From the NCBI GenBank assembly GCA_029259535.1, contig JAPHEF010000009.1, forward strand, positions 1 to 48,281: a stretch of DNA of 48,281 nucleotides. Direction: 5' to 3'. The notes beneath the pieces were generated by a model. The model saw only the letters and a program-made list of their open reading frames with translations. It searched no databases and was not told the origin of the DNA. The stretch comes from Alkanophaga liquidiphilum (GTDB taxonomy: Archaea > Halobacteriota > Syntropharchaeia > Alkanophagales > B39-G2). Below are positions 8,619 to 15,085 of the stretch, one piece after another (within the stretch, counting starts at the first letter, position 1; the number at the start of each line of letters is the position of its first letter). Position numbers and translations under genes: made by a program.

Positions 8619-9647
8619 ATGACGCAGGTTTACTTCTTAGAGGCTCAGTTTCCAGAAGTCCCAGGCATTGAAAATGTGTTCAACAAGTTGAATTTGGACT
8701 TAGAGGGCAAGGTTGTCGCAATAAAGGTGCACATGGGCGAGCTGAGGAATGTAACTTATGTAAAGCCGTTCTACGTGCGGGAAGTCGTGAGGTTGGTGCG
8801 AGAGCGAGGCGGCGAGCCGTTCGTCACGGACACCACGACGCTCTACGGGCTCATGCGGGCGGACGCCCTCGGCTATTATAAAGTGGCGGCGGCGCACGGC
8901 TTCACTGCTGAGTATCTAGGTTGCCCCGTCCTGATTGCCGACGGGTTGCGGGGTGAGGACGGCGTGCCCGTGCGTATCGAAGCGGATGTGGAGACGGAGC
9001 TTAAGGAGATAGAGGTGGCGAGATTAATTTACGAAAGCGATGCAATGGTGGTGGTTTCGCATGCCACCGGTCACGGGGCGACTGCGTTCGGCGGCGCTTT
9101 GAAAAACGTGGGGATGGGGTGCGTTACGAAGCGTGGGAAAGCAGCGCAGCATGAAGTCACGAAGCCCCTGCTCGACAAGGAGCGGTGCGACGGATGCGGG
9201 CGGTGCGTGAAGCGCTGTGCATACGATGCGATAAGAGAGGATTTTGAGATAGATAAGGAGAAGTGCACGGGCTGCGGGCTTTGCATAGGGCTATGTCCGC
9301 AGGGTGCGAGGTTCACGACGAGAGAGATGAAGGAGCGTTTGCAGCGGCGAATTGCGGAAGCGGCGTGCGGCGTGCTGAAGATCTTCGACGATGTCGCCTT
9401 CCTGAACTTCCTCGTTGACGTGACGGAGGCGTGCGACTGCGCTGCGACGTTCCCGCCGCTCTGTCGTAACATCGGCGTGCTCGCCTCTACCGACCCCGTT
9501 GCCGTTGACAAATGCAGCATCGCTCTCATAAGAAAGGCGGCAGGCAGGGACGCTTTCGCAAACTTCGGTGTCGACCCCGAAATTCAAGTGAAGCACGCCG
9601 CCGCCCTCGGTCTCGGAAGCCTCGAATACGAACTTGTGAGGGTTTGA
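8619..9647 (+). CDS. DUF362 protein with two [4Fe-4S] ferredoxin motifs
   Basis: 342 residues. The N-terminal part is a DUF362 domain (VAIKVHMGE, then FVTDTTTLYG and a SHATGHGATAFGGALKNVGMG core). Around residues 185-230 there is a ferredoxin insert with two motifs (CDGCGRCVKRC and CTGCGLCIGLCPQGA), after which the DUF362 fold resumes (STDPVAVDKCS). Proteins of this family are common in strict anaerobes and often sit beside redox operons; the biochemical role is not settled. It is 93 nt downstream of the long HdrA on the same strand and may be transcribed with the Hdr cluster or from its own AT-rich upstream sequence (8595-8612). No catalytic claim is made. Confidence 0.8.
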   Translation: MTQVYFLEAQFPEVPGIENVFNKLNLDLEGKVVAIKVHMGELRNVTYVKPFYVREVVRLVRERGGEPFVTDTTTLYGLMRADALGYYKVAAAHGFTAEYLGCPVLIADGLRGEDGVPVRIEADVETELKEIEVARLIYESDAMVVVSHATGHGATAFGGALKNVGMGCVTKRGKAAQHEVTKPLLDKERCDGCGRCVKRCAYDAIREDFEIDKEKCTGCGLCIGLCPQGARFTTREMKERLQRRIAEAACGVLKIFDDVAFLNFLVDVTEACDCAATFPPLCRNIGVLASTDPVAVDKCSIALIRKAAGRDAFANFGVDPEIQVKHAAALGLGSLEYELVRV

Positions 9648-9667
9648 GATAACCTTGCTTTTTACGT

Positions 9668-9682
9668 AACTTATTTATCCCT
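9668..9682 (+). promoter_or_regulatory. Probable TATA box of lonB
   Basis: ACTTATTTATC lies in the short gap before lonB, with transcription expected about 9700. The start codon at 9707 would then have almost no leader. Confidence 0.4.
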
Positions 9683-9706
9683 CGCCAGCAAAAAAGATTA
9701 AAAGAA

Positions 9707-11662
9707 ATGGAAGAGGGCAAACATCCGTGCGGCGAGGAAGAGGCGGAGGACGACGACCTACTTGGTGGTTTGGTCTTCAACACGACGAGAGAGCTAAAGG
9801 TGCCTGAGCATCTTATAGACCAAGTCATAGGGCAGGAGCACGCCGTAGAGGTGATAAAGAAGGCGGCGAAGCAGCGGCGGCACGTCCTGCTCATCGGGAC
9901 GCCCGGAACAGGTAAGTCGATGCTTGCGAGAGCGATGGCTGAACTTTTGCCGAAGGAGGAGCTTGAGGATATTCTGGTGTATCCCAACTCCGAAGACAAA
10001 AATAATCCCAAGATAAGAATCGTCCCCAAGGGCAAAGGCAAGGAAATTGTAGATGCGCACAAGGAGGAGGCAAGGCGGAGGGCGCAAGCCCGCAACTCAT
10101 TCCTCATGCTTATATTCTTCATGATTGTCGGTTACGGCGTCTTCCTCTCGCTCCAAGGCGACTCCATGGCCATCCTGTGGTCAATAGTGGCGGCGGCGCT
10201 CGTCTTCATGGCGCTTAAGTATATGATGCCCCGGGAGGATTTAATGGTGCCGAAGCTCCTTGTTTCGAACGCCGACAAGGAACATGCGCCCTTCGAGGAC
10301 GCCACCGGCGCACATGCAGGTGCGCTCTTCGGCGACGTGCGCCACGACCCGTACCAGTCGGGCGGGCTGGAGACGCCCGCTCACGAGCGTGTCGAAGCTG
10401 GCGCCATCCACAAGGCGCACAAAGGCGTCCTCTTCATAGACGAGATAAACACGCTGAACATAGAGTCGCAGCAGCACCTGTTGACGGCGATGCAGGAGAA
10501 GAGGTTCCCGATTACGGGACAGTCCGAGCGGAGTGCGGGTGCGATGGTGAAGACCGAGCCGGTGCCCTGTGACTTCATCATGGTCGCCGCCGGGAACCTC
10601 GATGCAATCGCAAACATGCATCCTGCGCTACGCTCTCGTATTCGCGGCTACGGCTACGAAATATATATGCGGGATACCATGGAAGACACGCCCGAAAACC
10701 GCAGGAAGCTCGTGCGCTTCGTCGCTCAGGAAGTCGAGCGGGACGGACACATTCCACATTTCACGGCGGATGCCGTCAAGGAGATCATTAGAGAAGCCCG
10801 CCGCCGTGCGGGGCGGAAAGGGCATCTCACGCTTGTCCTCAGGGACCTAGGGGGCTTAGTGCGTGTTGCCGGTGACATTGCAAAGGCGGAGGGTGCGAAA
10901 TACGTGACCGCAGAGCACGTAATAAATGCGAAGAAGATGGCGCGCTCCGTAGAACAGCAGGTTGCGGACGAATATCTTGAGCAGAAGCGTGAGTATCAGC
11001 TCTTCAAGAGTGAAGGCGCTGAGGTCGGCAGGGTCAATGGGCTTGCGGTCATTGGCGACACTGGCGTCGTCCTCCCGATAATTGCGCAGGTGACGCCCGC
11101 ACAGTCAAAGGAGGAGGGACGTGTGATAGCGACGGGCAGACTCCAAGAAATAGCGCAAGAAGCGGTTCAGAACGTCTCCGCTGTCTTCAAAAAGCTCACC
11201 GGTAAGGACATTTCAAACATGGACATCCACATTCAGTTCGTAGGCACCTACGAAGGGGTCGAGGGCGACTCCGCCAGCATCTCCGTCGCTACCGCTGTTA
11301 TCTCCGCGCTTGAAAACATCCCGGTGGACCAAAGCGTTGCGATGACCGGCTCGCTTTCGGTGCGTGGCGATGTCCTCCCTGTCGGCGGCGTCACGCCGAA
11401 AATCGAGGCGGCGGCGCAGGCGGGCATCAGAAAAGTCATCATCCCAAAAGCGAACCTTAAGGATGTTTTCATCGAAGACCGCTATCGTGATAAGGTCCAG
11501 ATAATCCCAGTCGAAAGCATCGAGGAGGTCTTAGAGCACGCACTCGTAGGGAAGTATAAAAAGACGCTCATGGAGAAGATAAAGAGCTTCACGGTAGAAG
11601 CGGTGCGGGGCATCGCCGACATCGCCGACGTTGAGATTAAAAGCGAGAAGCATGTGGTATAA
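9707..11662 (+). CDS. lonB: Archaeal membrane-anchored ATP-dependent Lon protease
   Basis: 651 residues, typical of LonB. A Walker A motif (GTPGTGKS, about 64-71) is followed by an insertion with two transmembrane segments (about 131-149 and 153-171), the archaeal LonB hallmark that ties the hexamer to the inner face of the membrane. Walker B is GVLFIDEIN (about 240-250). The C-terminal proteolytic domain has the catalytic serine in VEGDSASIS and the partner lysine in the segment about 575-585 (AGIRKVIIPKANLKD). It degrades unfolded and some membrane proteins using ATP. It stands alone between a DUF362 gene and mfnB; nothing unusual was seen in it. Confidence 0.95.
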   Translation: MEEGKHPCGEEEAEDDDLLGGLVFNTTRELKVPEHLIDQVIGQEHAVEVIKKAAKQRRHVLLIGTPGTGKSMLARAMAELLPKEELEDILVYPNSEDKNNPKIRIVPKGKGKEIVDAHKEEARRRAQARNSFLMLIFFMIVGYGVFLSLQGDSMAILWSIVAAALVFMALKYMMPREDLMVPKLLVSNADKEHAPFEDATGAHAGALFGDVRHDPYQSGGLETPAHERVEAGAIHKAHKGVLFIDEINTLNIESQQHLLTAMQEKRFPITGQSERSAGAMVKTEPVPCDFIMVAAGNLDAIANMHPALRSRIRGYGYEIYMRDTMEDTPENRRKLVRFVAQEVERDGHIPHFTADAVKEIIREARRRAGRKGHLTLVLRDLGGLVRVAGDIAKAEGAKYVTAEHVINAKKMARSVEQQVADEYLEQKREYQLFKSEGAEVGRVNGLAVIGDTGVVLPIIAQVTPAQSKEEGRVIATGRLQEIAQEAVQNVSAVFKKLTGKDISNMDIHIQFVGTYEGVEGDSASISVATAVISALENIPVDQSVAMTGSLSVRGDVLPVGGVTPKIEAAAQAGIRKVIIPKANLKDVFIEDRYRDKVQIIPVESIEEVLEHALVGKYKKTLMEKIKSFTVEAVRGIADIADVEIKSEKHVV

Positions 11663-11668
11663 CTGAGA

Positions 11669-11683
11669 AAGGTTTTTATTTTC
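11669..11683 (+). promoter_or_regulatory. TATA box placing mfnB on a leaderless transcript
   Basis: AGGTTTTTATTTTC, centred about 28 nt before the ATG at 11703. This is the spacing at which archaeal transcription begins on or next to the start codon, and there is no good Shine-Dalgarno before the ATG. Confidence 0.5.
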
Positions 11684-11702
11684 ATCCCCCTAAGTTACGG
11701 GG

Positions 11703-12395
11703 ATGAGGCTGCTGGTGAGCCCTAAGGACTTGGAGGAGGCTCGTGCGGCGGTTCGTGGACGTGCGGATATTATAGACGTGAAAAATCCTAAAGAGGGGTC
11801 CTTGGGAGCTAACTTTCCTTGGGTCATCCGCAGAATAAAGGAGGAGGTGAGCGTCCCTGTAAGCGCTACAATCGGCGATTTTGACTTCAAACCCGGCACA
11901 GCGGCGCTCGCAGCGCTTGGTGCCGCAGTCTCGGGCGCCGAATATATAAAAGTCGGACTTTTCAAAATAAAAACGGCGGAACAGGCAGTAGAGCTGTTAA
12001 ATGCCGTCGTGAAAGCCGTCAAAGAGTTCGACGGTGGCAAGAAAGTTGTCTCTGCGTTCTACTCAGATTATTCCAGAGTCGGCTCCGTCTCTCCTTTCGA
12101 GCTGCCGAAGGTCGCAGGCGAGGTTGATATTGACGTTGCGATGGTGGACACTGCCATAAAGGATGGTAAATCCACGTTCGAATTCCTGAGCGAAGCTGAG
12201 CTTAAGAGGTTCGTAGCTGACGCCCGTGAATGCGGGCTCGAGACGGCAGTTGCCGGCTCCCTAAAGTTTGAAGACATCCCGACGGTTAAGAAAATAAACC
12301 CTGACATCATCGGCGTGCGCGGTATGCTCTGCGGCGGCGACAGGAACAGCAGAATCAAAGAAGAACTCGTGCGTCGCCTGAAAAGCATGCTTTGA
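11703..12395 (+). CDS. mfnB: (5-formylfuran-3-yl)methyl phosphate synthase
   Basis: 230 residues. MfnB condenses two glyceraldehyde-3-phosphate molecules to the furan precursor of methanofuran, the first C1 carrier of methanogenesis and its reversal. The sequence shows the expected TIM-barrel motifs: an N-terminal DIIDVKNPKEGSLGANFPWV segment with the active-site lysine, the IKVGLFK strand with the Schiff-base-type lysine, FYSDYSR, and the DIIGVRGMLCGGDR phosphate-binding end. Length matches the family. The gene is a useful marker that this organism makes methanofuran. It is monocistronic on a probable leaderless transcript and is convergent with the damaged ABC ATPase gene. Confidence 0.93.
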   Translation: MRLLVSPKDLEEARAAVRGRADIIDVKNPKEGSLGANFPWVIRRIKEEVSVPVSATIGDFDFKPGTAALAALGAAVSGAEYIKVGLFKIKTAEQAVELLNAVVKAVKEFDGGKKVVSAFYSDYSRVGSVSPFELPKVAGEVDIDVAMVDTAIKDGKSTFEFLSEAELKRFVADARECGLETAVAGSLKFEDIPTVKKINPDIIGVRGMLCGGDRNSRIKEELVRRLKSML

Positions 12396-12443
12396 TTTGG
12401 CGGCGCGTGGAGCTCAGAACGCCGCTCGCTGCTCCCCCACTCG

Positions 12444-13100
12444 CTATTCGATTGTCCTCCCATCTTTCATCCTCACGATACGCCTCGCCCGCCGTGCGAC
12501 CTCGGGGTTGTGCGTCACGATGATGACTGTCCTGCCCTCATCGTTTAACTCCCTGAAGATGTCCATGACGACACCGCCAACTTCAGAGTCGAGTATGATA
12601 TCGGGGTCGTTTGCGAGCGCCCTCGCAATCGCAACTCGCTGTTGCTCGCCGCCGCTGAGCTCCGACGGCTTGTGATGCAAGCGGCTTCCAAGTTCCACCT
12701 TTTCTAGGAGGCGTCTCGCTGTTTCCAGCCTTTCAGCGCGACTTACACCCGCAAAAACCATCGGGAGCGCCACGTTCTCAATAGCGGTGAGCGAGCGCAT
12801 CAGGTTGAACTGCTGGAACACGAAGCCTATGCGCTCCCTACGGAGCCTCGCCAACGCCCATCCGTCGAGCTTCGAAGTTTCGACGCCATCTATTAGCACT
12901 CTCCCGCCCGTCGGTGTGTCCAGACACCCAATACGGTGCAAGAGCGTGGATTTTCCCGACCCGGAGGGTCCGACGATTGCGAGGAATTCACGCCGCCGCG
13001 TCTTCAAATCAACGCCTCGTAACGCATGCACCTCCACGTTCCCCATCCTGTAAACCTTCCTCAAGCCCTCAGCAAGAATCAGCGGCTCACTGCTTACCAC
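12444..13100 (-). CDS. MacB/LolD-type ABC ATPase missing its Walker B/D-loop segment
   Basis: 218 residues from a GTG start at 13100, preceded 7 nt upstream by a strong AGGAGG site. Walker A (GPSGSGKST), Q-loop (FVFQQFNLM), the LSGGEQQRVAIARAL signature and the switch histidine (VIIVTHN) are all present. Where the family has Walker B, catalytic Glu and D-loop (ILADEPTGNLDSE), this protein reads ANDPDIILDSEVGG: about eight residues (ADEPTGNL) are gone in frame. The catalytic glutamate is lost, so ATP hydrolysis is very unlikely. The break falls between two CTC-GAC-like words, consistent with slippage at a short direct repeat. The gene overlaps the truncated exported-protein gene by 14 nt, and no permease gene is adjacent. 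The family powers export of lipoproteins, peptides or drugs; here it is probably a relic. Confidence 0.8.
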   Translation of the reverse strand: MVSSEPLILAEGLRKVYRMGNVEVHALRGVDLKTRRREFLAIVGPSGSGKSTLLHRIGCLDTPTGGRVLIDGVETSKLDGWALARLRRERIGFVFQQFNLMRSLTAIENVALPMVFAGVSRAERLETARRLLEKVELGSRLHHKPSELSGGEQQRVAIARALANDPDIILDSEVGGVVMDIFRELNDEGRTVIIVTHNPEVARRARRIVRMKDGRTIE

Positions 13101-13497
13101 GGCTCCGCCTCCTAAGGAGCACCGCGGAGAACACCGCCGCCACAAAAAGCGTTGGAAGAAGCACGAGCATGTAATTACTTTCCTTAGATTCCGCCATGAC
13201 CTCAAAACTCACGTTCAGCGAAGATTCGTAAAATTTCCCGCCTTCCTCATCTTTTAAAAAAAGTTTAAACGGTATTTCATAAGCTCCAGCGATTAAATCG
13301 CTCGTATCAACGTCAAAACTTGCAGAAAAAACGTCGTCAGCGTCCATATCACCTATAAAGTATTCGGAGGGCATTATTCTCAACTTAGAGTCGGGGATTA
13401 TGCTCACAGCTTTAATCCCTTTCGGCAGTCCGTTTGCGACCTCAAGCTCGATGCTTGCAGTCTCGCCCTTGAAAACGCTTTTAGGAAGATGTTGCTG
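13087..13497 (-). pseudogene. Truncated COG1361-like exported protein (C-terminal part)
   Basis: An open frame from just after an in-frame TAG (13498-13500) encodes the last strands of an Ig/NEW3-like repeat (SIELEVANGLPKG, then ASFDVDTSDLIAGAYEIPF), followed by one transmembrane helix (MLVLLPTLFVAAVFSAVLL) and a basic tail (RRRSRGKQ). In this family the full protein has a signal peptide and several such repeats facing outside; here the frame begins in mid-domain and there is no signal peptide, so the gene is 5' truncated. The only in-frame start candidate far downstream is a GTG at 13407. Such proteins are often encoded next to MacB-like ABC transporters, which fits the adjacent damaged ATPase. 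A TATA-like TATATAAAG at 13535-13543 reads toward this gene. Confidence 0.65.
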
Positions 13498-13501
13498 CTA
13501 A

Positions 13502-13519
13502 TCCCCTCCGGGCAGGGGA
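13502..13519. terminator. GC-rich hairpin
   Basis: A perfect 6-bp inverted repeat, TCCCCT / AGGGGA around the loop CCGGGC. It lies just upstream of the truncated exported-protein frame. It could be a relic terminator or a truncation junction; it has no U-tract in either direction, so the terminator reading is weak. Confidence 0.3.
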
Positions 13520-13531
13520 GGCGGTGGGAAA

Positions 13532-13543
13532 GTCTTTATATAC
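13532..13543 (+). promoter_or_regulatory. TATA box upstream of the structured RNA leader
   Basis: CTTTATATA, centred near 13538. Archaeal initiation about 25 nt downstream would fall at about 13563, the first base of the long-range stem of the candidate structured RNA. The element also reads as TATATAAAG on the other strand. Confidence 0.5.
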
Positions 13544-13562
13544 TTGCGTTCTATGAATACGT

Positions 13563-13657
13563 GACGAGTCCGTGGGTATAACCTGCGGATAGGGGCTGCG
13601 TGCTCAGCTCGAAGGGGAGCGGTTCGTCCTGAGCGAGCCACACTCCCCCACCTCGTC
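13563..13657 (+). ncRNA. Candidate structured RNA (5' leader or small RNA)
   Basis: This 95-nt GC-rich noncoding stretch folds by eye into a closed multi-branch structure. GACGAG (13563-13568) pairs with CTCGTC (13652-13657). Inside it, a 9-bp hairpin pairs 13569-13577 with 13581-13589 around an ATA loop, allowing two G-U pairs. A second arm has GGCT (13594-13597) with AGCC (13636-13639), then GCTCAG (13602-13607) with CTGAGC (13629-13634), and an inner CTC/GAG pairing; GGGG at 13592 could also pair with CCCC at 13645. A TATA box places the transcript start at about the first base. After the fold come a short hairpin (CCCTC aata GAGGG, 13667-13680) and the GGAGGT ribosome site of the next gene. 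I do not recognise a known family; a riboswitch-like leader or a stand-alone small RNA both fit. Confidence 0.45.
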
Positions 13658-13666
13658 CGGCGGATG

Positions 13667-13680
13667 CCCTCAATAGAGGG
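13667..13680 (+). promoter_or_regulatory. Short hairpin directly before the ribosome binding site
   Basis: CCCTC-AATA-GAGGG, immediately followed by AGGAGGTCAC and the ATG at 13693. Being next to the Shine-Dalgarno, it could form the control part of the leader by competing with or stacking on the ribosome site. Confidence 0.4.
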
Positions 13681-13692
13681 AGGAGGTCACAG

Positions 13693-14208
13693 ATGTTTAT
13701 GAAGCTTTCGGACTTGCCGAAGGAGAGGCTCGTTGCGCTCGTAGAGCATTTCGCAACGCTCGCCTTGACCCTTGACGGTCTCTGGTTCACGAGCGTAGAG
13801 GACGAGCTTGGTTTGAATACCGCTTTGAGACTTGACGAAGAAGTTTGGGCGAAATTTGGAGAAATTGAGGGCAGGAGAATTATGCGGCTGCTCGGCTCTC
13901 AGGAACGTGGTTTAAAAGCCCTCGCCGACGCCTTGGAGCACATGCAACTCGCTCACGTCAAGGGGATGAGCTACGAGGTTGAGAAGAAGGGTGATTGCGT
14001 AGTCTTCACGATTACAGACTGCCGCCCGCAGAAGGCGAGAATAAGGAACGGTAGGGGCGAATTCCCATGCAAGTTCGTGGGTGTGGCATGGCTTTCAAGC
14101 TTTGCGAAAGCGATAAATCCGGAAATACGAGTGGAATGCGTGCTGTGCCCGCCGGACCCGCATCCCGACGACCTATGGTGCAAATGGGTCTTCAAGCTAC
14201 GGGAATGA
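13693..14208 (+). CDS. DUF6125-like protein
   Basis: 171 residues, soluble. The N-terminal half (LVEHFATLALTLDGLWF then VEDELGLNTALRLDEEVW) matches the helical pattern of the DUF6125 group, related to L-2-amino-thiazoline-4-carboxylate hydrolase-like proteins. The C-terminal half carries two cysteines and ends in a strand-rich segment (VECVLCPPDPHPDDLWCKWVFKL). In anaerobic archaea such proteins are often found near redox or corrinoid genes, but no function is established and I claim none. It has a strong GGAGGT site 5 nt before the ATG and a long structured leader. It overlaps the following DUF362 gene by 4 nt (ATGA), so the two are translationally coupled. Confidence 0.65.
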   Translation: MFMKLSDLPKERLVALVEHFATLALTLDGLWFTSVEDELGLNTALRLDEEVWAKFGEIEGRRIMRLLGSQERGLKALADALEHMQLAHVKGMSYEVEKKGDCVVFTITDCRPQKARIRNGRGEFPCKFVGVAWLSSFAKAINPEIRVECVLCPPDPHPDDLWCKWVFKLRE

Positions 14209-15041
14209 AAGTGTATTTGCGGAAGACGCAACGCCGAGAACGCTTCATCAAAGAATTTCTAATGCTGCACGAGAACGAGCTTTTAGGGGCGAAGCGGATT
14301 TTATTGAAGCCGAACATTGTTTCTTACGAAGAATATCCAACGACGACGCATCCTGAGACGCTGCACAGTTGCTTGGAGCTCCTGCACGAGCTTTTTGGCG
14401 GGCGTGCGGCGAATGGCGGAGCCGAAATCATCGTGGCGGACGGTCCTGCGCCCGACGCCGGGAGCTCGCAGAAAATACTGGGGGAACATCCGTTACGGGC
14501 GATATGTGCGGAGTTTGGGGTACCGCTCGTGGACTTGCTGCGGAGCAAGATGCGGAAGGTTAAAGCGAGGACTATGAGCTTCTCCGTCGCAGAACAAGCA
14601 TTCACGTTCGACTTCATAATCTCGCTTCCGGTTTTGAAGACTCACAAGGTCGCAACGCTCACCGGGGCGCTTAAAAACCAGTTTGGCTTCTTTTCCAAGA
14701 AAGATAGAGTGCTCTTCCACACGAAAATCGGGAAACGCCGCCTCAAAGACATCCACAGAGGCATCGCCGAGATTAATGCTATGGTGCGTCCGAAGATTTT
14801 CATTGTGGATGCCGTTCGCACGCTAATAAACGCAAATGAACGGCGGCACGGCGGTGTCGTCGCCGACCTCGGCTACATGCTCGCGGGCACGCGCCCTGTC
14901 GCGCTCGATGTCGTTGGCTTCTCCCTGTTAAAGAGAGTTGCGAGAGAGCTTGAAGGGATGGAGGCAGAAGGCGTGCCGCACATAAAATACTCGGCGGAGT
15001 TGCTTGGCATGCCTCCTAAGGTGGAAGTTGTGGAGTTTTGA
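14205..15041 (+). CDS. DUF362 protein without ferredoxin insert
   Basis: 278 residues from the ATG at 14205, which overlaps the preceding stop codon as ATGA; the open frame extends further upstream, but that part lies inside the DUF6125-like gene and is not family-like. DUF362 landmarks: ILLKPNIVSYEEYPTTTHPE, EIIVADGPAPDAGSS, SLPVLKTHKVATLTGALKN and VDAVRTLI. It lacks the ferredoxin insert that the DUF362 protein at 8619-9647 has. The role of the family is not settled. The coupled DUF6125-like gene and the shared structured leader suggest the two proteins work together. Confidence 0.8.
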   Translation: MKVYLRKTQRRERFIKEFLMLHENELLGAKRILLKPNIVSYEEYPTTTHPETLHSCLELLHELFGGRAANGGAEIIVADGPAPDAGSSQKILGEHPLRAICAEFGVPLVDLLRSKMRKVKARTMSFSVAEQAFTFDFIISLPVLKTHKVATLTGALKNQFGFFSKKDRVLFHTKIGKRRLKDIHRGIAEINAMVRPKIFIVDAVRTLINANERRHGGVVADLGYMLAGTRPVALDVVGFSLLKRVARELEGMEAEGVPHIKYSAELLGMPPKVEVVEF

Positions 15042-15085
15042 TCTTGGTTTGACTTCACCCTTCGACTTTGGTCACACGCCTAAGG

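Noticed and set aside
13560..13592. Hammerhead ribozyme-like word (TGACGAG followed by a hairpin)
   Set aside because: The core needs C before TGANGA and GAAA after stem II. Here the base is G and the stem is followed by TAGG, so the core is not present.
13560..13660. SRP RNA, RNase P RNA, 5S rRNA or a known riboswitch
   Set aside because: The conserved words of these RNAs (SRP helix 8 loop, RNase P GAGGAAAGUC, 5S loops, TPP/cobalamin/fluoride cores) were not found; kept only as an unclassified structured RNA.
14067..14204. Longer form of the second DUF362 protein
   Set aside because: This stretch lies inside the DUF6125-like gene; the ATG at 14205 begins the family pattern and overlaps the preceding stop codon.
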